A DNA stretch of 64,000 bases from Ptiloglossa arizonensis (lineage: Eukaryota; Arthropoda; Insecta; Hymenoptera; Colletidae). The DNA lies in NCBI RefSeq assembly GCF_051014685.1, contig NC_135060.1, positions 9,424,001 to 9,488,000 of the forward strand, read 5' to 3'. The translations under genes were made by a program, and so were the position numbers. Below are positions 1-13,740 of this stretch, piece after piece. The notes beneath the pieces were generated by a model. It worked only from the letters and a program-made list of their open reading frames with translations, was not told where the DNA came from and did no database searches. Numbering within the stretch: position 1 is the first letter of the stretch; each line of letters starts with the position of its first letter.

Positions 1-1548
1 CTATGTTTAAAAGAAAATGAAATATTGGCAATGAAGATTCACCTTTGGTCGCTATACAGTATTCGAGAAAAAGAAGAGAGAATAAAAGGATGGAAGCTAA
101 CGTTTCCTCCTGAGCTTGCCAGGGAGGTCACCGGTATAGCTATTTGCACGATAGACCTGTACCATAGACTCGGGAATCTTCGATGTTTGGACAAAGGAAC
201 TATTCGACGGAATCGATATCGAGACGAGAACTTGCGGAATATGGTAATACTCTTTACTGTTCACTCATATGTTTGACATATCCGACAATCTCGATTCGCG
301 GAAAGATTTTAACGCTGGCGGAGTACTTTGGTCTTCCGGTCGCGTATTCCCCGAACTGTTGAATAATGTTAATCTCCCGCAATGGTTTATCCATTTTCTC
401 CGTTCTTGGCGTAATTGAGTACAAAGATCTCCGTTCGCCTAACTAGAACTTATTTAGATCTACGTTCGACTGCGCAGAATTAATCGTTTTCGCGACAAAT
501 GCCCTTCAGAAGTTCCCAGCGCGATGAACACTTCACCCGACCAGTATCTGTAATTAGTTTGTTTCTTTCCAAAACTTTGTAACACGCGAACTAAAAAATT
601 TTTCGCATCTCCTTAAGCTATCTCGATATTATCGATTACGTCTCGATAAAGGTACTTACCTAACCATCGTCAATTTTAATCCACCTCCAGCGTTCGTCTG
701 GACTATTCGTGCCGCTAAACCGCGTAATCACTGCAGAATGCACCGACAGCGTTGTCAACAATCAATGCACTTCCAGTTCCACGATTATTACGCGGACATT
801 AAACGGTCGAGATTCGCTTACGTAAAATATCGAGTTTTCAATCGAGGTTTCCTAATCCGAGACAGCACGTCCCGAGTTATTGAAAACCAATGGATTTTAT
901 TCCTCCCCGTGACGGTGAGCTTAAACAACGTCGCGTTTTTCAGAGATTCCTCTGGAAAAAGTTCGCTCGATAATACCTGGGTACGCGCGTTCGGCCGCCG
1001 ATTCCAAGAACGGAACGGAAGGTTCACTTCCGTCGGGCTTACGATAATGCACGATTCGTATAAATAAAAGTTTGAATTAAAACTTGGACCGTAAGTTCGC
1101 GCGCAAGCGTAAGCCGTGCGAAGCTGGCCCTTCCTGCCCGCTACGTTCTCTGGCTTTGGTTCGCGGTTTCATACTCCCGGAGCCGTGCAACCGCTGTCGG
1201 GATTATCGTGAGTAATGTACCAGACACGCGAACGCTTTATGAAAATTCGAGATTGTCCTTCCGCCGTTGGGTTTTGCCTACGTGGAACTCCCCGCCGTTG
1301 GAAACTTGCGAACAACTCACGAGCTTGCGTAGGTGCTTTCTTCTTAGGGGGGCCTCGTGTCGAGGGAAAATTCAACGCGAAACAACAGAGGCGTTGATTG
1401 CTTCAACGATAACGCTCCATTGGACAATGATCGGAGAATTTGAAAATAGCGTTCGATTGTTTATGCTGCATGTTTACGCGTCGAAGGAATCGTTTCGGGA
1501 AGCAGAGACGCACAGTGGAGTAGAGAAATTAATTTTTTATTATTACGG
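1..1548. other. Unique non-coding sequence
   Basis: I see no supported gene here. The open frames are short, overlap on both strands and lack protein-like composition or paired splice signals. No repeat was recognised. Confidence 0.4.
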
Positions 1549-1672
1549 AGTACAGGGTGTCCCAATCATCACCGGTCGATTTGAATTTCGCGCTATTTTG
1601 AAAATATCGAATTGATTGATCTGGAACTTGACACAGAGGGTGTCCCAATTGTCATCGGTAAATTTACTTTTT
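1549..1672. repeat. Imperfect direct repeat with GGGTGTCCCAAT motif
   Basis: Two copies of an acag(ag)GGGTGTCCCAAT motif (around 1552 and 1634) are each followed by a similar stretch, TCATCACCGGTCGATTT in one and GTCATCGGTAAATTTAC in the other. GGGTGTCCC ends are common at the termini of insect DNA transposons, so this may be a nested remnant. No transposase or matching inverted end was found, so the family is not assigned. Confidence 0.3.
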
Positions 1673-1865
1673 GAATGGAATTGAAACTGTTTAAGTAATT
1701 TTGATATATGTTTTTTAAATTTGAAAGTACACACTTGGGAGTTAATAATGGAACAAGATATCTTCCAAATGGCTGCCTCGACTTTTTTTACAGACCTCCA
1801 ATCTTTTCCCAAAATTTTTCGCACAAACTCGGATCAATTTCACTGTCGTTTATTGGGAATCGTTC

Positions 1866-1915
1866 TAGGTTGCTCAATAAGTTCTGTCGTTTGATAAGAC
1901 TTATTGAACAACCTA
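1866..1915. mobile_element. 50-bp palindromic mini-mariner (two ITRs joined)
   Basis: This is a near-perfect inverted repeat. A left arm TAGGTTGCTCAATAAGT and a right arm ACTTATTGAACAACCTA are separated by roughly 15 bases, and the outermost bases are TA on both sides (1866-1867 and 1914-1915). TTAGGTTG(T/C)TCAATAAGT resembles the terminal inverted repeat of insect mariner elements, which duplicate TA on insertion. It therefore looks like an element reduced to its two ends. It could also be a chance hairpin, but the arm length and TA borders argue against that. Confidence 0.55.
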
Positions 1916-3160
1916 CTATTATATATTATTATTGATGCAATATCGATTTGTAGTTACATCGTCGCGATAACTTCGATTATTTACCAACAATAGTATGCTG
2001 CAGTGTTGTAAATATAGGAGAGGAAATTCTGAAGGTATTGACCGATCGAACGAGTGTTATGAGAAAATAATATTTATAAAAGCCAACATCGAATGTGAAG
2101 TTTGAAAAAATTTGAAAGATGCGCCAAACTTACGAAACAACCCGATAATATTGTACGATACGCATAAATTTGTGCAATCGAGTGTACATTCACAATTTAG
2201 AATTACGTATATCTAAAAATAGTAATATTGTTTCGACGTGTTTCCAAATTTTCTATCAATTTTCTATTTTTCTCCCGAGAAATAGTTTCGGAGAAGAATC
2301 GCCAGGAAATATTATTTTTCGCATAAGTTGTTCGCGTCGGTCTTTTTCCCATTCGCTTAGCGCGTTTGAATTTTTTCGTTGTGCAGAAATTCGAAATTTT
2401 ATTCTCCGAAACTGGATATGCGTGATCAGCATCCACGGAATCAAAAAATTCCTGAGAGCTTCAAAGCATCCGATGCATTCCCGAATATGGCACTCAGCTC
2501 GGTATGTATAGAGTGAAAATGAATTATCGATTATTGACTGAACGCTCAGTAGCTGGCGAAATATTAGAGAAAGGAGAGACAGGCGACGCTGCGAAATCGA
2601 CGCATTGCTCGAGCAAGAGGTATTCGTCCGTGAACGATGATATTAGAGCGCATTTTTTAAGCATAAATTTTAAATTCTTTCTGCAAATATATTTCAACCC
2701 TTACGAAGATCTTACCGATACGTCCAAGTACGAGATAATTCCCAGAAACGAAATAACGCAACTATAACGGCGAGAATTTTGTTCCTCGATGATAAAACAA
2801 TTGTCGCAACGCGCGAATTGAAATTTAATTATTTTCGGTGTAACAACGTTCGAAACGCGTGCAATCGAATCGAAATAATTAATGGAAGCTTTGACAACGC
2901 TAGAAATGAATTGCCAACTTATTGCATCAATATCCACGAAAATTCCAAAGTCTTTCATAAATTGCTAACCACGATATCGATAGGTAATTTACATTTTACA
3001 ACCGGAAGAATATCGTTCGAAGTCCGTGTTCCAACGGACATTAATGTTCTTGCCAAGAGACTAACGAACGGCAATTAATTTTCTATATTTATTCGTAGAC
3101 ACTACTTTTGCGTATCCTTGGACTCAAATTCAAACCTGTATCGTAAACCGGTGCTATCGA
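1916..3160. other. AT-rich non-coding sequence
   Basis: No supported gene. Open frames of up to 113 codons overlap on both strands and are dominated by Phe, Ile, Asn and Lys, as expected of AT-rich non-coding DNA. Confidence 0.35.
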
Positions 3161-3290
3161 ATTCTTCGAAAACTCATTACGTTTTCTTTTAGTAAAAATA
3201 AAACACGATATTTCTAAAGTATACAAACATTTGATTAAATTACACACTCCCAATTTCGAAGAACGAAATCACTTTCCGAACAACCCAACA
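3161..3290 (+). mobile_element. Mariner-type MITE, copy 1 (diverged)
   Basis: This copy aligns with the family seen at 8931. It has TTCGAAAACTCATTACGTTTTC at the left, then the internal landmarks AAAACACGAT and ACAAACATTTGATTAAATTA, and ends CGAAATCACTTTCCGAACAACCCAACA. It is the most diverged copy: its left end has lost the clean TA-TTRGGTTG start and the usual CCATTTTGG box reads CCAATTTCG. It has no coding capacity. Confidence 0.6.
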
Positions 3291-6200
3291 GATTAACCGG
3301 AACTTTAACGAATATTAATTACCCGTGTACACGTAGTAACGTCAACGAACCGGAAAATCTACCTATCGAGAACGAGGTAAATTCAAAGTATCTTCGTTGT
3401 TAAATATTTGATTCGCTGCCATTGAATCTCGAGCGTGTCCGAACAGATGTACTAAATAATGAGCGTGGTCAATCCGTATGATTCATGTGCGGTGTTATTA
3501 TACGCTGTGCCAGAGCGACCGCAGCGTTCATGCCGCGCGTTTAGGCAGCGCGTTGTTGTACGCGATTAATTCGTCGAAACTTATTTTCACGTCAGCGCGG
3601 GAAGACCGAGCAATATTTTGGTCGTCGCGCCATTGGATTTTACCGTGCTCGCGGCTTAGCCCGATGACCACGTTGCCCTCGTTGTATCGTCCGTCGCTCT
3701 CTCGCCCACGGTTTCGCGGCATCGAATTATTAACCGCAATCGTGATTGCCGTTTGTTTTGGATGGGCTTAGGCTAGCGGCGTATCGCGGTTACAACGCAA
3801 TTGCCGCGCACGAAAACGAGAACAGCGCGAGAAAAATGGCCGAGCTGCGTTTCATTGCCGACAGCCCGCTCGTCATCTACCAATCCTGTGTTCTCATACG
3901 CGCGATATCCGCTTAGTCGCGGTTAGCATCGTTCGAACAGCCGTTTCGAGCTAATCGATCGTCGACCGAAGCCATTTATCAATTTTTCGTCCTCGATACA
4001 TTCCGCGTTCGTTCCAGAAACGTTTACCGGAGTTGTAATCTCCCGCCTATTTAACACGGTTAAGTTCCGGCCAGTGAGCGACCCAAATCCCGCTATGGTC
4101 GTTAGAGATAATAAGATTACTTTTCCTGCGTTTTCTCGATCGGTCGTGTATACGAGCGTCGGTAAGCTATCGCGTGTAGTTTTATTTTTCTTTCACGTTA
4201 ATCCTCGCGATACGAGTCAATAGGTCTTCGTAACCAACAACGTTTAATACTCCTGTGTATCGAGTTTCATAAGCCTCCGCGTATTTAGCGTTGCAACTAT
4301 CCGCTTAGTTGCAGTTGGAATCGTTCGAGCGCACGGTCGGACGCAATTGATCGGTTAGCGTCGTGTATTCCGTAATCGAAGTAGCTTTTGGAAAATTAAA
4401 GACCTCGCTGGAATTATACTCGATTGAAATTAATATTGACCTATATTCTCGTAAATGGACCGATCGAGTTCTTCGTGACAGATCGTTTCAGCGTTGAATA
4501 GAATTCTTTCTCGATTGGAATACGGTAGTTACTCCACGAACGGGATAAAATTTCGTTCCTTTCCGAGAAGCAACGTTCGGTATTGTTAAAAACTTTTGAG
4601 AAAACTTGATCTCGAAAGCGTCGTTCCTCGTCCGCGCCAAGCGGGCCCGCGAGTAATTTTTTAATCGAGCGCAACGGAGAAGGCGGGAAAGCGAGAACGA
4701 ATTAACCCGAATCGGCTTTCTGAATTTAATTACAATTACCAAGTGCCGAGGTCAGTGTCGTAGAAACATTTCTAGGTGAGATCTTGGGAACCTGCGTACG
4801 GCTTTGGCTCGCTTCACGCTCCGCTGGGATTTCAAGGACGTATCTAAGCGAGGAGAAACCCTCTCCGCTTTCCGCCCTTCAGCTTTCTGATTAGCACCGC
4901 AATCGTCCCGAGAGTTTTCTTCTCTTTTTTTCCCTTTTTCTTCTTTTTTTTTTCCCACGGTCCGGAACCCGAGAAAAACGGACGATCTTACAGCGTGTAA
5001 CGACACGATTGCCATCTAGACTCGCGGAGAGGAAGGAAAATTACGCGGCGGGTCCCCGTTAAACTTTATCCGGTAACTGAAAATTACCGTGTATATAACC
5101 GAGCAGTTATTAAGGGAAGCCGCCGGCGCGGACGAGACGCATAAATTTCCAACGTCGGAGCACGGAGATCTCCTTCCATCGTGGACGATGCTCGCAGGCC
5201 GAACGGCCGCGGACTATTGTCGATTTATTATTTTCACGGGGGATCTCCTTAGTCACCGTAACTTTCTACAGATTTTTCTTAACGCTCGCCGTATCGTTAA
5301 CCTCGGACCGATCGCAACGAACGACTGCACCCCGGGTGAAACTTCTCTCCTCGATTGAACCGTAAAAAAAGTGAATCGAGATCGTAAAAAAAGTAATGAA
5401 AAGATCGACGCACGGTGTTGTATATAATCTCGCGAAGATAGTTGAGCGTAACCATAGTCGGGGGATATTAACAGAAAGTTTTCTTTTTTTTTTTTCCTTC
5501 TTCTTCGTAAACACGGAACCCTCGCCAAATATCGATACGTTAATCTCGGCCATCCCCTGTACGCGCGTCACGATTTTTTTACCGTCCAACTTTTTATACC
5601 TATGAATTGTTCGTAAAAGAATTCCCCGCTATGGAACACCGAGGAGATATTTCAAACACTTTTTCATCGATGCGTTATAAAATTACCATAATGTGTAATA
5701 AATGTGGAGAATATTAAAATATATTATCTAGCGGGTTGGGAGGCTTGCAGCCGCGTGTTCTTTAATATCGTACTCCGTGTCCCCGAGATTCTATTTTCTT
5801 CGTCTCGGTAAAAATCAACCGTGGCCGCATCTTGCGCGCGCGAAACTCTTATCCGAGTAACGCAATAACGTTACCGCGCGCTGTAAAACAAACTTATCTT
5901 ATTAATTTCGTCCATTTGTAAACGCGGTCCAATTGAAGGGGTACAGGTCGGCCTTAGATTACGCAGAGAAGCGACAATTGGAAAAGGACGATGACGCGTT
6001 GAGAACGCGAGGCGCGTTAGCAACGATATCCATCAGGAGAGCGAAACGAGGCTCTCTCGCGGGTGCACGAATCCGTCAACCGTCCGTGAAACATCGCACA
6101 CATGCCTTCCTCGTTCTCTTATCCGCGTAAGCACACACGTTACGTGAATCGTAATCGCGAAACGGACGAGTGACACATTATCCGCACCCGCGAGGAGAAA

Positions 6201-8930
6201 TGGTGTTTGCAGCTGCGATTACGTTGTCGGGAATGGAATCGAAATCCATTACCCGATCAGCGGGCGTAGGCCGGTCTGTCGGCCAGGTCGCTCGTTCCCT
6301 TATTGTATGCCAATAAACCGGAAATGAGGACTCGGGGCGAACTTGCGCGCCGGATTGCCTTCGAAACGATCGCCACGAATACGTTCCGCAAGCCCGGGAC
6401 CGGGACCGGGATCAGGCCCGTAGCCGCCGCTCTCTCGCACACGCTCGTGCCCGCTCGCGCCCGCTCGTTCGCGTATTTCAATTATTCTGAATTACGCGTC
6501 GTTGCGCACGGCGAACGGTCGCTTTTATTGGCCCCTCGAGCGAGTAACTGCGAGCCGACGTCAACGCGCGTTCACCGACGACGTCCCGACGCGATCCGAC
6601 TTACCTACGCGTTCACGTCCGCCTCGGTCCCTCGCCGCGTCTCTTTCGCGTCCCTTTCGCGTCGCGTCTCTTTCGCACGCTGGAAATAAGACGAGATTGC
6701 GATCCCGGAAATCCCATATAGCCGCACCACTGACAATAAGAGTACGAAACCCTTCGACGCTGGAGAATCGATAATGGACGCGTCGTCGCGAGCTTCGTTA
6801 CAAGCTGAGACTTTTACACTCGACGCGTGAACGCCTACGAAAATACACTGGCCTCGACTCACGACGCGCAGGTGAAACGATAAATTTTCGCGTCTTGTTA
6901 TATCGCCTCGTTCTCGTGTTCCCGGAACATCGAATTTCATATTCGTGCCATTTGTTTCGTCTAATTATCCTTTAGGGCGATCTTCGTTACAGGTGGATCT
7001 TTCGTCGCTGCTGCGTATCGAGGGTAACGGGGGTGAAATAGTTTTTAAAGTTTCTGGTACATTGTCGCGCGAAATCGATTCATTTTATTCGCATAATTCA
7101 CTAATTGAAAGTTGCGATTATTGGGAGAATACTTCTGTATTTCATCGATGGTGATATCTGCACGTTTAGGAAAGGATGAGAAGAACGAAAGAAGATCTAG
7201 ACTGTTATATGGTAAGCGTGAGTGTGGTCACGTGGAATGAGTAAGATGTGAATATTAGTAAAATTAAGTATAAAGTGTGTAATCCTTCAGCGATCGAAAT
7301 TAAAAATAAGAAAGAATTCCGTGGAAGATTTCGAGTAAGGTGTCGAAAATGTTCGTTATAATTTCGAGTTCACCAAGTACAAAACGAACAGCAATAATCG
7401 TCGTTCAATAATGCACCAGTACGTATCTACGCAAGTTGGAAATCGATCGACCGTTTCGTCGGCCAGAGAAATTTCTCGAAAATGAATTAACCGTTTCCCT
7501 GGACGTGCTAATCGTCCATCGTTTTCATTCCGGGAAGCTCGCGTCGAGTCTTCGTGAAAATTTCCAGGAACGAAACGAACTGGCGACAGCGAATTCCCTT
7601 CGCGAGATCGTTATCCTGATTTTTCGCTGCTCGGCCATTGGTCGCGTTTGCCTCGCAATTTTACGCCCATTACGATCGAACGCGATCCTTATCGTGGCGG
7701 CTGCTCGACGTGCGTGCAAGCGCAGTTTTTGGAAAAAGCTCACCAGACGTTGAACCGACGTGGACGTCGCAATGGCGGCCGTTTGCACGAAAACTCGCGC
7801 GCAAGTTCCCGCGGGCCGATCCGCGGCGAAACGCGCGTACAAAAGTTCTCGCGGAGCGAAAACGATAGAAGCGGGAAGAAAGTAGTGGTAAGACAAAAGG
7901 AAAACTCGCGGAAAGAAGAAGTTCTCGTTCTACGTTCCGTTCGCGTTAAAGCCTTTGAACTTCATTTCCAGCCGGAGGAGAACCGTTTCCCGTCTAGTTC
8001 TCGTCTTTTCCCGCTCGAAGTTTCCCGAACGTTGCAGCGAGCGTTTCCGATTCACGAGACGCGTCCCTTCTCGTCGCGTCTTAACGAATTATTCTTTCGA
8101 CGCGACGAGGGCGAGGATCAAGCTGCTCTTCTCCCCGTGGAAGAAGGACCGAGCTGCTACGGGGGCTAATTAAAAATTTATTCCTACTTTCCTTTTTTCC
8201 GCCGTCTGTTTAGCGGAAGGTAATTTTAACGAGGGATACAGTGCAATTAGCGAGACGCGTGCAAAACTTTTCGAAAAGAAAGATCGAGAGAGAACGAGAC
8301 GTGTGGAGGACGAGCTTTCGGACGGAAGACCTCGTTTGACTTACTTTTCGTTTGAAAGCTCCTCGGGGTAAAAAGGACCGTCTCGCATACTTTGCCCGTT
8401 CTTCCTCCTTTAATCGTTTCAATTTCTCCGTGGAAAGCGACGATCTCGGCTTACAAAAGGCCGCGCTGCAGTTTTTACATCTCCGTGCATCCATTGTACA
8501 CGCTGCATGTACCGTGCAAGGGATGGAATTCGTTTTTAGGTGTAATCCGAGACATCTTCACCGGTAGAAAAGTTACCTCTGTAGGATGCTCGGAGAAGTT
8601 TCGCAACACTTCCTGGAATGAAATTTTCTACCGTCACGGTGAATCGCGCGCGACATTTACGACCGGTTTACGAAAAATTACGATTGGAGCGATGCTTCGT
8701 GAGCAATGATCCACGGATCGACAGGGATGTTTTAATTTCACGGACGCGTCAACGCTTGTACGTGGGCACGGTTCGCGTTTCGCGATTAAAATACCAATGA
8801 GAATTCGACGAATCGATTTCGATCGTAATTGCGTCGAATTCTCTTTGTTCGAACGAACAAAACGGGAACGTCGTCGACGATATCGGTGTATTGATAATAA
8901 TCGTAATTCGTCTTTGTCCCGTCGGAGTTT
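3291..8930. other. Unique non-coding sequence, locally GC-rich
   Basis: No supported gene. It contains T-rich tracts (about 4921-4958 and 5483-5499) and a CpG-rich block at about 6240-6720 with small local repeats of CCGGGA and CGTCTCTTTCGCG types. Open frames (up to 173 codons at 7648-8169) are Arg/Ser/Phe-rich with overlapping frames on the other strand, as expected where CGA and TCG are frequent and stops are rare. Confidence 0.4.
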
Positions 8931-9070
8931 TATCGGGTTGTTCGAAAAGTCATTTCGTTTTTTTCTTTTTGGTGAATATGAAACACGATTTTTTTAGAGC
9001 GTATAAACATTTTACTAAATTATACATTCTCCATTTTGGAAAACGAAATGATTTTACGAACAACCTAATA
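8931..9070 (+). mobile_element. Mariner-type MITE, copy 2
   Basis: This is a full-length copy of about 140 bp bounded by TA. The left end is TATCGGGTTGTTCGAAAAGTC and the right end reads GATTTTACGAACAACCTAATA, its inverted match. The interior carries the family landmarks GAAACACGATTTTTTTAGAG, TATAAACATTTTACTAAATT and CTCCATTTTGGAAAACGAAATG. It has no transposase frame and so would depend on an enzyme supplied in trans. Confidence 0.8.
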
Positions 9071-12000
9071 TTTATTAATCCGACTTTGCCCGACTTTGTA
9101 TATATTATTCATCGTCACGAATATAATTATCGATATCTACGAGCCGTTAAACGTAGTTTGATAGTAATACGGTTCCAGATCCACGCGAATTACGAGTAGT
9201 GACCGAATTCCGTTACACCGAAACCGATCAACTTTTGCCAAAGAATTTGATTGGACAGAAACGGATCCATTCATCGATCGACGACACTTTCCAGCGACGA
9301 GCGAAACTAGTGTAATTTTACAGAGACATCGTTTACGGGGTCTGTAAACCCCATTCGTCGCTGAACATCCCCTCGAAATCGATCGACTTTTATCGGAACC
9401 AATTATGTACGATGTATGTACAATGTACGTGTATCATCGTGCAAACTTGCACACAGGCGAGACAGAACCAACGTTAACTCGAGGAAATGGATCGAAACGG
9501 AATGGAAATTGCAGCGACGGGAAGAAAATTAGGCAAACGAGGAGCTTGGAAATATCGCGAAGCGGAGGAGAAATCGGTAATAACCGTGAACGATTAAGAC
9601 GAGAATCAACGGTACGAAAGATCGCGCTAGAAGAACCTTGTCGAATGACTTTGTCCACGATTCTTCCAGGCTAGTCTTGCTTTCGCGTCGAGTCTACCGA
9701 CTGGACGTTTTCGTAGAGGGGACGCGAACAAATTTACGAGTATTGTACACACGGGAACCGAAGACGAGAATTTTGTGGACTCGTACTCGCGGCGTGTCGA
9801 GACACGAGGGAAAGCACAAGGGTGTGGACAAGCTCGCGTACGGCGCGACAATAATCGAAAAGGGAGATTACGAGCGGGACAAGAGGATTATCCCCGATAG
9901 CCGTCGACACCGCAACGATGATATCGCGATCGTCCGACAAAGGACGAAGAAATCCCCTGGATTCGAAATGGCCCGATAAACGGAGGGAATAACGGAGCAA
10001 AGATGTCCCGACGACGACGTACCACCTCGTGGACGTGTCGACAACATTTCCATTCCGGAAGACGGTCGGAAAGTAGTCGCGCAACCAACAGAGCTGTAAA
10101 CTTATCGGCGACGCGTCCAAGTCGAAGAAAGCTGGTCACCTAGCGCCATCGGTTCCCTTCCAAACCCCCCTTCCAGCCCCCTTGCCCTTTACGCGATTTC
10201 CTTTTGCTTCCACGCTTCCGCGCCTCGTATACCGGTGCCTCGTAAATCTCTTTACGCGGCCCGACTTTATTTCGCGTTTATCGTTGCCTCGTATAATTCG
10301 TTAATGATGCAGTAAACGTGCACGGAATAACAGCCAACCACTCGTTCGAGCGAACCTCGCGGTTCGACCCCTCGAGTGTTTTCGATATGTCGATTCCCGG
10401 ATCGAGTTATACGCGCCCCGAGAATATGTCATTGCGGCCAGTTCCTCGAGAGAACTGATCCTTTACGACCACCGAAATGTCCTGTTTACCGATAAGTTAA
10501 CGGACGACGGTACAGTGTAGTAAACAATGTTATACGATCGTAGACGGGGAACCGGGAATTCTTGAAAATGGAATCCGTATTTTGGGTACGCAGGGACTTT
10601 TGTCTTGACTACTCGACGACGTAGTGGCGTCGAATCGAGAACTTTCGATAGCTTTTATTTCACGATAGCCATTTCCGAATCTTGGGTTTTGGAAAGGAAG
10701 AATTCGTGAACGACCCTAACCGAGATTACTTTTTGCCCCACGGTTTCATAAATGCAGTCGTTCGTGTAGGAGCAGCTGGTACAGTTATAGTATATTTCTC
10801 CATTTCTGTTGGGTGCCCCCTGTTCCAGGTTCGCGCTGTGGACGAAAGGGATACGTACTGTTATTTTTGAGATCCTCGTTGGCGAATCCGTTGAGCGTCG
10901 TTCCGGCTAACGAGTTTTAAGATCGGACACTCTGCAACCTACCGCGCGACGATACTAATACGCTATCTCTATTACAAATTAACGCAATAAAGTCACCTTG
11001 AGGTCGGAATACGCTCACAGAGAATATTCGATATTGCGGTATTACGGTTTATCGGTGGAGTATAGCGAACAAGAATTTTGCAATGTCTATAATAAGCTGG
11101 TTCGAACGTGCCTGTCGGATAGGAAAAGTCAGATAGGAAGGGATCAGTTGTCAAGACACGATATTGGAAAATTCCTGAAACTGAACGCATCCGGCGTTTC
11201 GAGTGTTCAACGGGCATTGGAAATTTTACAAAATATTTCGATACATTGTTATTTCTAACTACGAATCCACCACGGAACCGTACCTACGGCGATTTTTTCC
11301 ATTTGGACGCAACGTTTCCCGAAAACAATTTCCCACGATAGCCATCTTACAAACCTCCCAGAATATCAAGAATACACGTTAACCCAATTTTTAAATGCAA
11401 AATATTTTACATCTTGTCCCGCTCAGTTCCTTTGTACTTTTGCATCGTCTTTCGATTCTTCTCGTTTCACGACCGGTTCACGAATCAATTCTCGCATTCG
11501 TAAATAAGATTTCTTCTATAATCTTCGTATTACACGGAAGCAGACACCTTGTATTCCATAAAGCACTGAACACACGCGTATCGTAAAAAATTGTAACGTC
11601 CATTCGCGCGTTACGATTCGTCGTAGTTTCGAAACATTTCCAGCGTCGCGACGATCTCGCAATCTTAGACGAAGTGGTCTTTCGATGTCTCTCTCTGGTT
11701 GAAAGGAAGGGCGAGCGTTTTGTAACTGCACCGGCCACGGTCGATCGTCGAGGAACGCCGCTTTTATAAAATATCCATCGTCCATTAGCTCGCGATCGGC
11801 TCGGGCAGGGTGGTCGCGTCCTTCAATGGCCACCCCTCACGTGCCCGGCGGCAGTCAGATCGAGCATGATTCATCCCTCGACTTGTTATTTTCGCATTAT
11901 CCAACTTCATCGCTCCATCCTCTCCGGGGGATTCCTTTTCGACTCGTGGATACTGGGAATAGATGGAACGCATTACCACGATATTCGCTGGGATAATGTC

Positions 12001-13496
12001 TTGTTTATGAATGTAGAGGCAACTATCGGCGAGCATCTATCAATTTACGCCCGAACAGAGGCTTAATTTGACGGAGTACTTTCGGAGTTTTTGCGCGACC
12101 GCTCCCTCGCCCCGCGTGTTTCCCTCGTAAACGCACACCGTGATAGATAACCGCGAACCGACCAGACCGGAAATTATTTCCTGAAAATTTCACCGACTCT
12201 CGGCCACGCTTTAATAATTCCATTCATCATTTACCTTTATCGCGACGCGTAACTTTATTTGCCTGTTACGCGTGCAAAAAAAAAAAAGAAGAAAACAGAC
12301 CAAAAAAAAAATATTGAAACGCGAAAAGATACCGCGCGACATTACCAGCGATGATTCTTCGTTATTCTTGAGTTTCTTTTTTCCATCTATCCCCTTCCTG
12401 TCCCTATTACCTCCGAACTTCGTATTTCGTTCGCTCAATTATTTTCTACTTTTCTTTCTATACCGTTCGATCGCGTTCTTACTATCTGTATTGTTCTCAA
12501 AGTTGGATCAATAACAGCGTATTAACTTTCGATTCTCTTATCTTACGTTTTTCCTCTCCGTGCTGCGTTTCTCGATGCGTACGATCTCAATCGTGCGATC
12601 GGTTGAAATATTTTGCATTCTCGGTATGGAAACGTGTACAACTTGAAACTCGTTCGGTGTCTCGTCGAATACGACGCAACTCTAGGAACACTTTTCTTTA
12701 AGATTCCGAACGATCTAGAATAAAGCTGTTCGAGGCACCTACTCGACAATGGACCGGTATACTACGATTGTTTATAGCGAATCGCCCTATGGACGCGTTA
12801 TCGTCGACGTAACGCTTAAAAGTGACGTATCGTAAATCGGAGATGCGAAGTAACGACCCGGTTACCGGAATCGTTGCGCGCAGCTTTTTATTTCTTCGAG
12901 TGGAGACGCTGGGGCAATTCGCGGTACGACGCTCATCGGAAAATGAAATTGCCGATAAAACGGAGGGAATGGAACATTGTCTGTCGCGCGGCGACGGCGG
13001 TGGCTCGTTTTCATAAATTAACGCGGAATTATTTTTTCGCCGAAACCGAGGAACAGGGAACATCGAATAAAACCGAGCCCGCGCGAACGTTTTCGTTGGC
13101 TGGGCGACGCGATTCTCTGCATTTCGCACGAAAATATTTTTCAGAGAATACAAGGTAACCGGTCATTTTTTAACCCGTTCGCAGGTGCGAATCGGAGTTA
13201 TTGTTGTTACAACGTTACAACATTGTTTCAACGCTCAATAACGATATTTCTCGTTCGGTCGGTACATCGAGGCTACGATTACCGATCAACTGGTTTACCA
13301 CTCGAAATTGTTACCAAATATCAATTATCGATGAACATCGTTCGTATCGTATTCGTTGTTTCCACTTATTATGGAATTGATTGTTTCGAATCAGCGATAA
13401 AAAAGAAAAGGGATGAAAGAACCACCCTTGTCGAGGAACGTAATGGCGAAAAACGTTCGCTACGTTTAAGTTACTCGATTAATATAATAGAATTAT
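9071..13496. other. Unique non-coding sequence
   Basis: No supported gene. It includes an A-rich tract at about 12276-12312. Overlapping short open frames occur on both strands without protein-like features. Confidence 0.4.
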
Positions 13497-13740
13497 TTAA
13501 CCCTTTGCACTAGAGGGTTCTTTGCTACCAGAAACCAAAACCTCGAGAAAATCCTTTAAGTCGTAAAATTCATCTGGAATGGAACATTTTTATATAGTTT
13601 GCATACATGCGTTTACACTCTACAGGAACGTAATATTTCAATTCCAATTTGAATTCCAAATTACCAAGTTTTCCCGGATTGAAAATGGTACACTGAATTA
13701 GGTGACGATCGAGGATCTCCTCTCGAGTCCAAAGGGTTGA
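13497..13740. mobile_element. piggyBac-like MITE
   Basis: The element starts TTAA-CCCTTTGCACTAGAGGG and ends with the inverted counterpart CTCTCGAGTCCAAAGGG followed by TTGA, a one-base variant of TTAA. TTAA target duplication and CCCTTTG-type ends are characteristic of piggyBac-superfamily elements. At 244 bp with no open frame it is a non-autonomous, somewhat decayed copy. Its interior is AT-rich and not otherwise recognised. Confidence 0.55.

Noticed and set aside
10300..10385. tRNA-like B-box string GGTTCGACCCC
   Set aside because: No matching A box, cloverleaf stems or acceptor pairing could be built around it.
13170..13195. TTAACCCGTTCGCAGGTGCGAA string
   Set aside because: It resembles a TTAA transposon end but is a short self-palindrome, with no partner end.
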